Assembly (NCBI GenBank): GCA_014529385.2
Contig: CM043953.1
Span: 115,041,549-115,105,548, forward strand
Length of the DNA stretch: 64,000 nucleotides
Direction: 5' to 3'
Origin: Adiantum capillus-veneris
Taxonomy: Eukaryota; Streptophyta; Polypodiopsida; Polypodiales; Pteridaceae
Shown here one piece after another: positions 35,623 to 44,428 of this stretch. A model generated the notes under the pieces. The model was not told the DNA's origin, searched no databases, and saw only the letters and a program-made list of their open reading frames with translations. Position numbers and translations under genes: made by a program. Every line of letters begins with the position of its first letter. Within the stretch, counting starts at the first letter, position 1.

Positions 35623-36054
35623 ACGCTTTTCCCTTCCCTGCAACGTGTGCCTTCTCACCTTCCCTACAACAATTCCCTGCTCTTGGCCAATACTAGCTGA
35701 GCAAAAGTGAGTGTAGGAGAAGAATAGGTGAGGGCGACTGTCAGGAGAGGGAGAGGCCAAGCATGCAAAGGACAGAGAAAGAGGTATGCATGTAGAGGGC
35801 ACACATTGATAAGTCATAAACGCAAAAGACCCGTTGCTCACCAGGCATGGCATACATGCCATGGCACCACCCACTCGCAGGCCACATAAATAGTTTTTTT
35901 AATTATTTTTGAAACTAGTGTAGCATCTTCGTAGATTCTTCATAATTAACATTTTTCAAACTGGGGTTGTCCTACTTGCTCACTCCTCAAGAATCCCATT
36001 AGCAAGAATCTGAGAAGATTCCTTGCAAGCATGTCAAACCAGAGCGTTCGATCA

Positions 36055-36165
36055 CATATTATAAGGCGTTTAGACAACGAGGTTTGAACGCGAGCGCATG
36101 GCTTGACAACTCGCTCATTATTGAGCTACCCAACTTAGCCACTTCATCGGCATGTCCAGGTAGGC
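36055..36165 (-). mobile_element. tRNA-like SINE head
   Basis: The minus strand reads GTGGCTAAGTTGGGTAGCTC (box A form) and, about 45 nt later, GCGTTCAAACCTCG (box B form), the internal Pol III promoter layout of a tRNA. No acceptor-stem pairing was found, so a SINE is more likely than a tRNA gene. Confidence 0.5.
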
Positions 36166-36216
36166 GCCTAATTAAAATATTAAAAAAAGAAAACGTGCAC
36201 CAGCCCTTAGACAACC

Positions 36217-36302
36217 AACACACGCACACGCGCGTGCGTGCGCACATGCACACACACATGCGCGTGCGTGCGTGCGCACACGCGCACACACACACACACA
36301 CA
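36217..36302. repeat. alternating CA/CG tract
   Basis: About 85 bp of almost strict purine-pyrimidine alternation mixing CACA, CGCG and GTGC, ending in a pure (CA)n run. It has strong Z-DNA potential. Confidence 0.9.
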
Positions 36303-36452
36303 GAGTATTTGATCCTCATTCTTTGACTCAAGTCCATTGTCTTGTTATGTGAAGAGATTTTATGATGCCGGAGTCATTATCTAAGGCATAAGTCACCTCT
36401 CAAACAAACGCAGCGTCACATTATTACACACTAGTCTAAGCGATATAGCAGT

Positions 36453-36460
<8 letters not shown>

Positions 36461-36525
<65 letters not shown>
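36461..36525. repeat. (CT)n microsatellite
   Basis: 65 bp of pure CT. Confidence 0.95.
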
Positions 36526-36527
<2 letters not shown>

Positions 36528-36774
36528 TGCTGTCTGGCCAACTGCCTTCACCCTCGCCATGCTTCCTTTTTTAGTTTTAATTTCCATTGTGAAACAAGCA
36601 TCTTGACAGATTCCGCACGATTTTTTTTTGTAAATGGGATTCCCCTACTCCTAATGGCATGCCTTCAAATAAATTGTATTAGTCCCCAGATTCTTTTAAG
36701 CCTTACTAAAGGTGTAGGAGGAGCAAGTCTGCACGTTGGCCGAGGCAATCATAGGAGTAATGAAGCAGACTTGT

Positions 36775-36837
36775 AATGATTTCTACCTTAGTTTTGTGTG
36801 TGTTCCTTTTGAAAAGGAATCGTGTGAAAACGATCAA

Positions 36838-36845
<8 letters not shown>
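36775..36845 (+). repeat. partial MITE copy joined to (CT)n
   Basis: It is the inverse of 39786-39860: TTTCTACCTTAGTTT, the palindrome TTCCTTTTGAAAAGGAA, CGTGTGAAAACG, then CAAAGATC and a CT run. Confidence 0.75.
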
Positions 36846-36886
<41 letters not shown>

Positions 36887-36889
36887 TCT
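36841..36889. repeat. (CT)n microsatellite
   Basis: CT run with one TG interruption, directly attached to the MITE-like fragment. Confidence 0.95.
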
Positions 36890-37015
36890 GGCCGTTGTCT
36901 TCCTTCCATGTGGAAGCTATGTGCCCGGTCACTTCTGCCCCTCTCCTTCGTATAGACCCTTGCCCTCCCACACAACCATAGCAGCCAGCCATTGTCTTTC
37001 TTCCATATCAAGGTC

Positions 37016-37064
<49 letters not shown>
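37016..37064. repeat. (AG)n microsatellite
   Basis: Pure AG run. Confidence 0.95.
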
Positions 37065-37066
<2 letters not shown>

Positions 37067-37240
37067 CGGGCACATGCATGGTTCCGTTTGGTTAATATCA
37101 AAAAGTTACTGAGAGTGCAGTATCAAAATTATGGGCACACAGGCTTGCCCGACAATTTCAAAAACAGGGGCACATGATCTTGCTTTTTTCGGTAGCATGC
37201 CGCCAATTCTTGGAGACACATGGCAGCAACTGGTTTGTGT

Positions 37241-37339
37241 ATGTGCCTAACGGATCTAAACAGATCGCTACCTGACGGTGTTGAGGCTTTGCATCCGTTA
37301 GGTAGAACCTATCGGTCCGATTAACTCCGTTAGGCACAT
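37241..37339. mobile_element. 99-bp element with 14-bp perfect inverted ends
   Basis: ATGTGCCTAACGGA at 37241 is exactly inverted at 37326-37339. The interior repeats CCGTTAGG-like words. This could be a tiny MITE or hairpin. No clear target duplication was found. Confidence 0.5.
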
Positions 37340-37382
37340 AGCTTGGCCCTTGTGTGCCACAAGCACATAAAGTGCTCCCACC

Positions 37383-37510
<128 letters not shown>

Positions 37511-37704
37511 AACAAGAGGAGAGGTGCATGCGAACTACAGTTAACAAGAGAGAAGAAAGAAGAAGAAGAAGAAGAAGGAGAAGAGAAGAATCTTAAGCGT
37601 TGTAGGAACAATAGAGAGAGAGAGAGAGAGCTATAAAGAGAGTATTACAGAAGATTCTCCACATCAACAATTTTCCAAAAATCATTGGTGGACCTATCTC
37701 GCGG

Positions 37705-37965
37705 TGATGTAAAAAAAAACCCCTGATACCCGTCGAGATTCCTTGTGCCCTCGCCTTTGCACTCTGTCCCTGCTTTCACCCTCGCACTACCCCTGCCCTA
37801 TACCTTGCAGTGCCTAAACCCTCCCCCTGCTCTTTCTTTTTCCCCTCACTCTCCCCATTGTCCTGCCCTTGCCCTAGCCTACCCTGTCCCGTGCCCATCC
37901 TGTGTCCCTGCCCTCGCCATCACCATCACCCTTAGCCTGCCTTGTCTTGCCCTCGTTTCCTCTCA
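37705..37965. repeat. dispersed C-rich repeat, copy 2
   Basis: GTAAAAAAAAACCCC, GAGATTCCTTGTGCCC, then repeated CCCTCGCC/CCCTTGCCC/CCCTGCCC words. Confidence 0.7.
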
Positions 37966-38017
37966 TTCCCCATCGCAAAAATCAAGACTGTTTCCCCCAC
38001 ATCCGGCCATGTGGCGT

Positions 38018-38019
<2 letters not shown>

Positions 38020-38109
<90 letters not shown>

Positions 38110-38137
38110 GAAGAAAGAGGCAGCATGCGATGATGTG

Positions 38138-38228
<91 letters not shown>

Positions 38229-38257
38229 GAAGAAAGAGACAGCATGCGATGTCGATG

Positions 38258-38337
<80 letters not shown>
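38020..38337. repeat. three (AG)n runs in a tandem higher-order repeat
   Basis: AG runs at 38020-38105, 38143-38226 and 38261-38337 are separated by two related 35-37 bp spacers containing AAGAAAGAG, CAGCATGCGATG and TGTGGAGA. The repeating unit is therefore about 120 bp, spacer plus AG run. Confidence 0.93.
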
Positions 38338-38340
<3 letters not shown>

Positions 38341-38404
38341 TTTAACATCGTGGGAAACTATCCCAAGAGACCAAATTGATCTAGCTGACAAGAGTTGAAA
38401 CGAG

Positions 38405-38405
<1 letters not shown>
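38338..38405 (-). mobile_element. SINE 3' end attached to microsatellites
   Basis: The minus strand reads GTCAGCTAGATC, GGTCTCTTGGGATAGTTTCC and ATGTTAAAA, running straight into (CT)n. The same words occur in plus orientation at 63800-63865. Confidence 0.55.

Positions 38406-38408
<3 letters not shown>

Positions 38409-38463
<55 letters not shown>
38409..38463. repeat. (AG)n microsatellite
   Basis: Pure AG run. Confidence 0.95.
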
Positions 38464-38470
<7 letters not shown>

Positions 38471-38505
38471 TATCGTCCTAGGAGGTCAAATATGACCTCC
38501 CATGG

Positions 38506-38509
<4 letters not shown>

Positions 38510-38543
<34 letters not shown>
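38510..38543. repeat. (CT)n microsatellite
   Basis: CT run of opposite polarity to its neighbours. AGGTCA...TGACCT between them forms a short palindrome (38482-38500). Confidence 0.93.
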
Positions 38544-38545
<2 letters not shown>

Positions 38546-38566
38546 TGCGACCTGCTCTCTTAGTTT

Positions 38567-38765
38567 AAGTTTTTTTTTTTTTTTTAAACTTTGAAATAAC
38601 ACACATGTACTCGCGAGGTGGAGGCATCCCAACCGGATAAGGTAGGCCAATCCATCATATAAGAACACCTTGCTAAGGGCTAGGTACCATATGAGCATCC
38701 AAGGGGAGTCGAACCCAAGACCTTGGACATAAAATATTCGACTCAACCACTTGAGCTAGCACTTG
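38567..38765 (-). mobile_element. tRNA-derived SINE
   Basis: The minus strand reads GTGCTAGCTCAAGTGGTTGA (box A, 38747-38758) and, 30 nt on, GGGTTCGACTCC (box B, 38705-38716). A tRNA-unrelated body (GGTACCTAGCCCTTAGCAAG, GGATTGGCCTACC) follows, ending in a long A run (T run on the plus strand near 38570). This is the standard SINE layout: Pol III head, body and A tail. A second copy in pieces lies next to it. Confidence 0.8.
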
Positions 38766-38821
38766 TTGGTAGTTTCTCTCTTATGAGTTTTTTTAATTTT
38801 ATTTTTAATATTACCTACAAC

Positions 38822-38933
38822 TTTGAAATAACACACATGCACACACCCAACCCCCGTGAGGTGGAGACATCTCAAGTGGACAAGGTAGGCCAACCCATCA
38901 TGTAGGAACAACCCCTAAGGTCTAGGTACCAAC
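38822..38933 (-). mobile_element. SINE body fragment, second copy
   Basis: Matches the body of the SINE at 38567-38765 (ACTTTGAAATAACACACATG, GGTAGGCCAACCCATCAT, GGTCTAGGTACC) in the same orientation. It is cut off where the oppositely oriented head begins. Confidence 0.75.
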
Positions 38934-38997
38934 GAGTGCTAGCTCAAGGGGTTGAGTCAAATGCTCTAAGTCCAAGGCCTTGGGTTCTCTCTTATGA
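38934..38997 (+). mobile_element. SINE head fragment, opposite orientation
   Basis: The plus strand reads GTGCTAGCTCAAGGGGTTGA (box A), then CCAAGGCCTTGGGTTCTC (truncated box B). It is joined head-on to the body fragment, so a rearrangement or a nested insertion followed by deletion is likely. Confidence 0.7.
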
Positions 38998-39159
38998 GTT
39001 TTGCATGCAAGATACTTTTAGTCTTTGGCTTTATTATATTGCTCGTACAAAAATACAATTTCAGGGAAGATGCCATCAAATGAGACTTTTTGAAAACGGG
39101 GTTCCGTCAGCGTCATTGTTCCGTCACCGTCATTGGGGGGGTCCCTACTGGCAGGTCTT

Positions 39160-39345
39160 TAAAAAAAACCGTAGATACGCCACGCGATTCCATCCTTCCC
39201 TTGGCCTTGCACCCTTTCGTATCACTTTGTCCTTGCCCCTCTGTCCTGCCCTCGCTCTACCCGCTGCCCTCGCCCTCATACAGCCCTTTGACCATGCCTT
39301 GCCCTTGCTTTCCTTTCCTCCGACCTTCCCTCTTCATTGCATGCG
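39160..39345. repeat. dispersed C-rich repeat, copy 3
   Basis: TTTAAAAAAAACCG, GATTCCATCCTTCCC, then CCTTGCCC/CCCTCGCCC words, ending in CCTTCCCTCTTCATTGCATG. Confidence 0.7.
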
Positions 39346-39356
39346 GATTCAGTAAC

Positions 39357-39361
<5 letters not shown>

Positions 39362-39426
<65 letters not shown>
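39362..39426. repeat. (CT)n microsatellite
   Basis: 65 bp of pure CT. Confidence 0.95.
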
Positions 39427-39430
<4 letters not shown>

Positions 39431-39513
39431 TATTGGCTGTCTCCACGAGAATCTCAAGCAAAATTACAGTAGCCAAAAGTCATGCAATCATAGCCCATAT
39501 GCACACTGTCCGT

Positions 39514-39514
<1 letters not shown>

Positions 39515-39604
<90 letters not shown>
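39515..39604. repeat. compound (CA)n(GA)n microsatellite
   Basis: CA to 39561, then GA to 39604. Confidence 0.95.
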
Positions 39605-39607
<3 letters not shown>

Positions 39608-39728
39608 TGACTCATCCCCTGCAGACTCTAGCGCGAGGAAGGCATGAGCCCAGCTAACCCTACCTTTGCAAGCAAGGTCTTAAAATAGAGGCATATAAAT
39701 ATAGAGAAGTCTGCACAATCGCAAAAAA

Positions 39729-39729
<1 letters not shown>

Positions 39730-39787
<58 letters not shown>
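39730..39787. repeat. (AG)n microsatellite
   Basis: AG run attached to the MITE-like element through GATCTTTGAGC. Confidence 0.95.
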
Positions 39788-39790
<3 letters not shown>

Positions 39791-39796
39791 TTGAGC

Positions 39797-40071
39797 GTTT
39801 TCACACGGTTCCTTTTCAAAAGGAACACACACGAAACTAAGGTAGAAATCGTGAATATAGGGGGTCATTGTTCCTTTTTCAAAACTTTTGCATTTTAGCA
39901 AAAGTTTTAACAGTTTGGACGTAGTTTCAAAGAAGATCTTTTGCTATTGGTTGAACCAAAAGATACTCATTTTAAAGTAGGCTCTTGTACAAATTAAGAG
40001 CATTCCTTTTCGTGTGTGAGAACGTGGTTTCAAAGAAAAGTTGTGAGTTTTGAAACTCACCGTGTGAAAAC
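39797..40071. mobile_element. 275-bp MITE-like element
   Basis: Perfect 12-bp inverted ends: GTTTTCACACGG (39797-39808) and CCGTGTGAAAAC (40060-40071). Inside are the palindromes TTCCTTTTCAAAAGGAA and GAGTTTTGAAACTC. No coding capacity and no clean target duplication. A partial inverted copy lies at 36775-36845. Confidence 0.65.
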
Positions 40072-40174
40072 CTTCTTTGCACATAAGCTTGGGAAAAGAT
40101 AATGCTATGCTATGGTATAATAGAGAAAGCATTGTGCAAAGATTCTCTTTCTTTTTTGATTTTTTTGCAGCCGT

Positions 40175-40208
40175 CCAACAAGTTGCTGTGGTCCAGCAAG
40201 TTGCTGTC
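40175..40208. repeat. short direct repeat upstream of the GTPase gene
   Basis: CAACAAGTTGCTGTGG is followed by CAGCAAGTTGCTGTC. It lies about 150 bp before the GTPase start codon. Confidence 0.6.
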
Positions 40209-40337
40209 TTTTTTTATTGGATGATGATATATTCATATGGACTTGACTCTTTGGCTGGAAGTTGACTGGGCTAGAACCTGCGCAGACTGCGAAAGATCAG
40301 TTGTAGCTCGCAAATTACGTCTAGGGAGACGGGGAAG

Positions 40338-41123
40338 ATGGCGCAGCAGGCCGAGGGGGCAAGCTCTCGCAGAGCAGTGGTGATGGGTAGGACAGGCTCC
40401 GGCAAGTCCACGCTGGCCACCATGCTCGTGCAAGGCAACCTGGAGGAGCCGCAAGCAGCACCCGTGGGCCACGGTCTGCGCGGCACCACGGAGGAGTGCA
40501 AGACGGTAAACGGAAGGGGGTGGACCGTCATAGACACGGTGGGCATGGGGGAGGCTTCCTGCGGCACTGTCCCGGACCAAGACGCCCGCCAGAAGGTGAT
40601 CTCCTTCCTGGAGTGCGTCAAGGGCAGCTACACCCACCTCCTTTTCGTCATCGAGAAGGGCCGCCTGGACAGCCTCAACACTGTCATGTGGAGGACGTTC
40701 CTGGAGGTTTTTCGAGGGGCGGAGAAGCATTTCGTGGTGGTGTACACCAAGGCCAGCCAGGATTGGCTGGACGGGCAGATGGAGGAAATCCGAAGGGAGT
40801 TCCCCGAGTGCTGCAACTTCGCTTGCGTCGACTTTCCGCCACCCAGCAGAGACGAGGAGGACGAGGCGGATCTGGCGGAGTGTAGGGCGGAGGAGCTGCA
40901 GCGCTTCGAAGAGGAGCTGGACAAGCTGGTGGCCCCAAACCATTGGGTCACGCCCGACATCACTAAAATGAGCCCTGTTCAGACCGCCGAGAAGGCCGAG
41001 AGTATTCTCCGCAAGATTGCTCGCCTGCTCAAGGAGCTTGTGGACAGCCATGCTTTACAGGCGTGTCTGAAAACTGCGTCTATCATTGTTGATGTGGCAC
41101 TAATTGTAGCCAGCTTTGCTTGA
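40338..41123 (+). CDS. AIG1/IMAP-type GTPase
   Basis: Intact intronless frame of 261 residues, clearly more GC-rich than its surroundings. The G1/P-loop is GRTGSGKS (17-24), the switch Thr lies in GLRGTTEECKT (46-56), and G3 is DTVGMG (66-71). A conserved-box-like segment (FVIEKGRLDSLNTVMW, about 103-118) follows, as in AIG1 (avrRpt2-induced/GIMAP) proteins. The usual G4 (TKxD or RKED/THGD type) is replaced by TKASQD (137-142), so guanine specificity may be altered. A charged helical segment leads to a hydrophobic C-terminus (TASIIVDVALIVASFA, 246-261) that could anchor it in a membrane. The ATG at 40338 is the first in frame and gives the right distance to G1. AIG1 GTPases act in membrane-associated and defence or stress processes; the role here is not known. 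Best intact gene of the window. Confidence 0.88.
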   Translation: MAQQAEGASSRRAVVMGRTGSGKSTLATMLVQGNLEEPQAAPVGHGLRGTTEECKTVNGRGWTVIDTVGMGEASCGTVPDQDARQKVISFLECVKGSYTHLLFVIEKGRLDSLNTVMWRTFLEVFRGAEKHFVVVYTKASQDWLDGQMEEIRREFPECCNFACVDFPPPSRDEEDEADLAECRAEELQRFEEELDKLVAPNHWVTPDITKMSPVQTAEKAESILRKIARLLKELVDSHALQACLKTASIIVDVALIVASFA

Positions 41124-41568
41124 GATGGTTGAGGGAAAGCCCCAATATCGGTTGAGAGCTCATTGTCTGTTTTAATCTTTACTTTAATATATTTCTAGTC
41201 GTTATGTTATGTGCCAAGCAAAGAAATTTTTTGCCACTTCTTGTCGTAAGTTTAACTAGTGTGTCTTGACTTAGCTGGGTGTTCAAATGTGGCTATTAAA
41301 AAAGAAGAAAGTGTTCGTGTACCTTTTTTGTTTTGTCGTAGCGTTTCTCTAGGTTTTGTAGCATTCTCGCAAGAAGATGCTTCCAACCTCGTGACAAAGT
41401 GAAGTTTGGAATTAATAGTTGTATAAAGGTAAAGATTGTTCATACTCTGATTTTGTAAAATGCAGAGAGATGCGTAGTGTGTGCAAATGCTTGTGCCCTC
41501 AAAGGAAGGACAAAAAATCATATGTGTTGTATGGATGGGGAGGTGATGCCATCCTCTCCTTGTTTTTA
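41124..41568. other. 3' flank of the GTPase gene, no gene seen
   Basis: AT-rich. It probably contains the 3' UTR; an AATATATTT stretch at 41187-41195 could serve polyadenylation, but no standard AATAAA was found close to the stop. Confidence 0.4.
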
Positions 41569-41660
41569 ATCTATACTATACATAAAAGGGAAGGTGTTTC
41601 CGGTTGCCAGGTGGCGCTACCTCCTTCGTCCGGTGGTGTGCACTGCGCAAACAGTGAAAC

Positions 41661-41663
<3 letters not shown>
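41569..41663 (+). mobile_element. Helitron-like 5' end (candidate)
   Basis: A-TCTATACTATACATAAAAGG, followed by GTTTCCGGTTGCCAGG, resembles plant Helitron starts and the sequence at 8979. It precedes an (AG)n run and then a gene fragment, as in a gene-capturing Helitron. The 3' end was not found. Confidence 0.4.

Positions 41664-41709
<46 letters not shown>
41664..41709. repeat. (AG)n microsatellite
   Basis: Pure AG run. Confidence 0.95.
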
Positions 41710-41710
<1 letters not shown>

Positions 41711-41786
41711 CCACCAGCGTTTCATAGGGAGAGAGTGTGGGACCTGACCTCCCAGCGGCCATGCGGACCTAGCCCCTCACAAGCTC

Positions 41787-42042
41787 TTGCAAAAAGGAGA
41801 CCCTGGCACGCAGCAGGCCATCATTAAGGATGTCATTCGTGTTGGGTACTGTCACTATGCCAGCAACAAGGAGGCCTATCTTACGGCCCAGGATACTAGA
41901 TTCACAGGTGGTCTTGCCATCCTGGAGCGCCTCTTCAAAGTTGGTCAAGTGATTACCGTGCGGCCGGTGGCATCTATTGGAGGCGGCGTCAGGGAAATTC
42001 TTTCGATCAAGAAGCCAGAGCATGCTCCACCAGAAAGGTGTA
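41787..42042 (+). pseudogene. captured gene fragment, unknown
   Basis: An open segment reads QQAIIKDVIRVGYCHYASN, then KEAYLTAQDTRFTGGLAILE, then LFKVGQVITVRPVASIGGG and EILSIKKPEHAPPE. It has a more coding-like composition than the neighbours. It stops at a possible splice donor (AAAG-GTGTAT, 42035-42044) just before (CT)n(CA)n. I do not recognise the family. Position downstream of a Helitron-like end suggests transduplicated exon material. Confidence 0.4.
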
Positions 42043-42065
42043 TAACGCTATTAGGGTGCACGTAT

Positions 42066-42068
<3 letters not shown>

Positions 42069-42149
<81 letters not shown>
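42069..42149. repeat. compound (CT)n(CA)n microsatellite
   Basis: CT to about 42105, then CA to 42149. Confidence 0.95.
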
Positions 42150-42150
<1 letters not shown>

Positions 42151-42308
42151 TTTGCTTACTCAGCTGTAAACTGTTTTGGTTATTTGTGCACCAACACTTT
42201 TGTGTTTTTTGGTGTGTGGATCATCTACAAGGGTTTTCATGTGTGAGGCTCATCTTTAAGCTTAGAAGTTTCCATTGGCATGCATAATAGAAGATCCATA
42301 ACATAGTG

Positions 42309-42472
42309 GCGAGACATAGGAGCCGTCTCGAAAGAGTGCTCACCATGGCAGACATTGATATTGTCCGTCATTGTCCGATGACTGATACTGGCGAGACATA
42401 GGAGCCGTCTCGAAAGAGTGCTCACCATCGAGGACATTGATATTATCCGTCATTGTCCGATGACTGATATCT
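42309..42472. repeat. 82-bp tandem duplication with inverted core
   Basis: Two copies starting GCGAGACATAGGAGCCGTCTC at 42309 and 42391. The core GAGAC...GTCTC is an inverted repeat. Each copy ends in CCGTCATTGTCCGATGACTG. Confidence 0.88.
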
Positions 42473-42654
42473 TTGGATACTGATGTATATGTATATGATG
42501 CCTCCATTGTCAGAGAGCCCCACTGTATCAGCTCACCCTTTGTATCAGCTCTCACCCCACCCCCACCAACTATTTTCTTTTGAGTTCTTTGTACTTTCCC
42601 ATACCTGGTATTAGATTCACTTTTGGCCTTTTGAAGATGTTAATACTACATTTC

Positions 42655-42656
<2 letters not shown>

Positions 42657-42729
<73 letters not shown>

Positions 42730-42739
42730 CCCCCCCCCC
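42657..42739. repeat. (CT)n plus C12 tract
   Basis: CT to 42727, then C to 42739. Confidence 0.95.
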
Positions 42740-42790
42740 GCAGGTATGGTTTGGTATCTAGAAGACGCATGTGCGCTAGCTTCCTCAAGG

Positions 42791-43140
42791 CATCTAGAAG
42801 ACGAATGTGTGATAGTTGCTGGCAGAGGAGATGGCATTGGGGGAAGCACTAGCTTTTTGCATCTCCTTGAAAAGCTCTAATGATTTCTCACCATGCCCAT
42901 CCTCAACAAAACCTGCACTTAGTGTAGTCCAACAAACGACGTTTTTACCACAAATCTTCTCAAACGCTTGCTGAGCTTTATCAAGAAACCCACATTTGCC
43001 ATACATGGAAAGGAGGGTGCTGCCAACAAAAGGTTTCTTTCGAGTGTAGCGAGCTGAAAATGGATCTCAAGAAGGTTCTTAAGCTTTGTGCAACCTTGGA
43101 GTAAAGCATCTCCCAAAGCTCCATTCCTGAGTGCAATATC
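42791..43140 (-). pseudogene. PPR gene fragment, minus strand
   Basis: The minus strand gives GALGDALLQGCTKLKNL, then after a frameshift LLSMYGKCGFLDKAQQAFEKI and NVVCWTTLSAGFVEDGHGEKSLELFKEMQKA, which is about two to three PPR motifs. It faces the plus-strand PPR fragments that start 20 bp to the right, so two different PPR pieces meet tail to tail. Confidence 0.8.
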
Positions 43141-43156
43141 GATATTGGCTGAAGAA

Positions 43157-43595
43157 AACGTCGTGCTTGGCTGGACATGTATGCCAGATGTGGTGCACTT
43201 CATTAAGCACAAAAAGTGCTCGAGGAGCTTCCTGACCGGGATGTCGTCTCTGTGAATGTATTGCTTGCGAGATATGCCCATCTTGGGCATGGCCATGAAG
43301 CTCTGGGCTGTTTTCAACGGATGCAAAGCAAGGGTGTCTCTCCAGATGCAATTACATATGCTTGCATCTTGAAGGCATCAGGGTAAGGAAGCTCTGGGCT
43401 GTTTTCAGCACAAATAGAGAGTGAGGGCATTTCTCCATATGCAATCATGTATGCTTGCAATCGTGTCTGGGATGTCGTCTCTTGGAATGAACTGACTGTG
43501 GGTGGTTCCCAAGATGCTAATATGGCCAAAAGAATTCATGATGGCATTGTCAGTTAGTGGTTGTTGAAAGAAATATGTCGTGCTTGGCACCCTCT
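43157..43595 (+). pseudogene. PPR fragment, duplicated copy 1
   Basis: Reads LDMYARCGALH, then a TAA, then AQKVLEELPDRDVVSVNVLLARYAHLGHGHEALGCFQRMQSKGVSPDAITYACILKASG, then a second partial motif with EGISPYA and DVVSWNELT. These are typical plant PPR repeats of an organellar RNA-binding protein. It is broken by stops and out of frame between motifs. The block is repeated at 43986-44428. Confidence 0.85.
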
Positions 43596-43985
43596 AGGTT
43601 GACATGTATGCCAGATGTCGTGCACTTCATAAATCACAAAAGTACTTGAGGAGCTTCCTGTCCAAGATGTCGTCTCTTTGAATGCAATGATTGCGGAATA
43701 TGCCCAACTCTGGGCCAAGAAGCTCAGGGTTGTTTCTAGCAGGTGCGAAGCGAGGATGTCTCTCTAGATGCGATCACATAAGCTTGGCACTGCCTTAGCG
43801 ACATGTATGCCAAATGTTGTGCACTTCATAAAGCACAAAAAGTGCTTCAAGAGCTTCCTGTCCACGATGTCGTCTCTTGGAATGCACTGATTGCGGGATA
43901 TGCCCAACTTAGGTAGGACCAAGAAGGTCTCGGCTCTCGGCTCTTTTTGCAGGGTAAAAGAAAAGAGAACCGGTTCTTGAAAGGA
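43596..43985 (+). pseudogene. PPR fragments between the two copies
   Basis: Two further degraded PPR motifs start near 43603 and 43801 (HVCQM-like, LHKAQKVLQELP-like, DVVSWNALIAGYAQL in broken frames). Each starts with the ACATGTATGCCA word seen in the flanking copies. Confidence 0.7.
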
Positions 43986-44428
43986 AACGTCGTGCTTGGC
44001 TGGACATGTATGCCAGATGTGGTGCACTTCATTAAGCACAAAAAGTGCTTGAAGAGCTTCCTGCCCGCGATGTCGTCTTTGTGAATGTATTGCTTGCGAG
44101 ATATGCCCATCTTGGGCATGGCCATGAAGCTCTGGGCTCTTTTCGATGGATGCAAAGCAAGGGTGTCTCTCCACATGCAATCACATATGCTTGCATCTTG
44201 AAGGCATCAGGGTGAGGAAGCTCTGGGCTGTTTTCAGCACACATAGAGAGAGTGAGGGCATCTCTCCATATGCAACCATGCATGCTTGCAATCGTGTCTG
44301 GGATGTCCTCTCTTGGAATGAAGTGACTAGTGTGGGTGGTGCCCAAGATGCTAATATGGCCAAAAGAATTCATGATGGCATTGTTAGTTAGTGGTTGTTG
44401 AAAGAAATATGTCGTTCTTGGCACCCTC
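43986..44428 (+). pseudogene. PPR fragment, duplicated copy 2
   Basis: Nearly the same sequence as 43157-43595, including the TAA in CTTCATTAAGCAC. The duplication therefore happened after the gene was already broken. Confidence 0.85.

Noticed and set aside
38700-38765. A tRNA gene
   Set aside because: Box A and box B are present but the acceptor stem does not pair, and a body with A tail follows, so a SINE is the better call.
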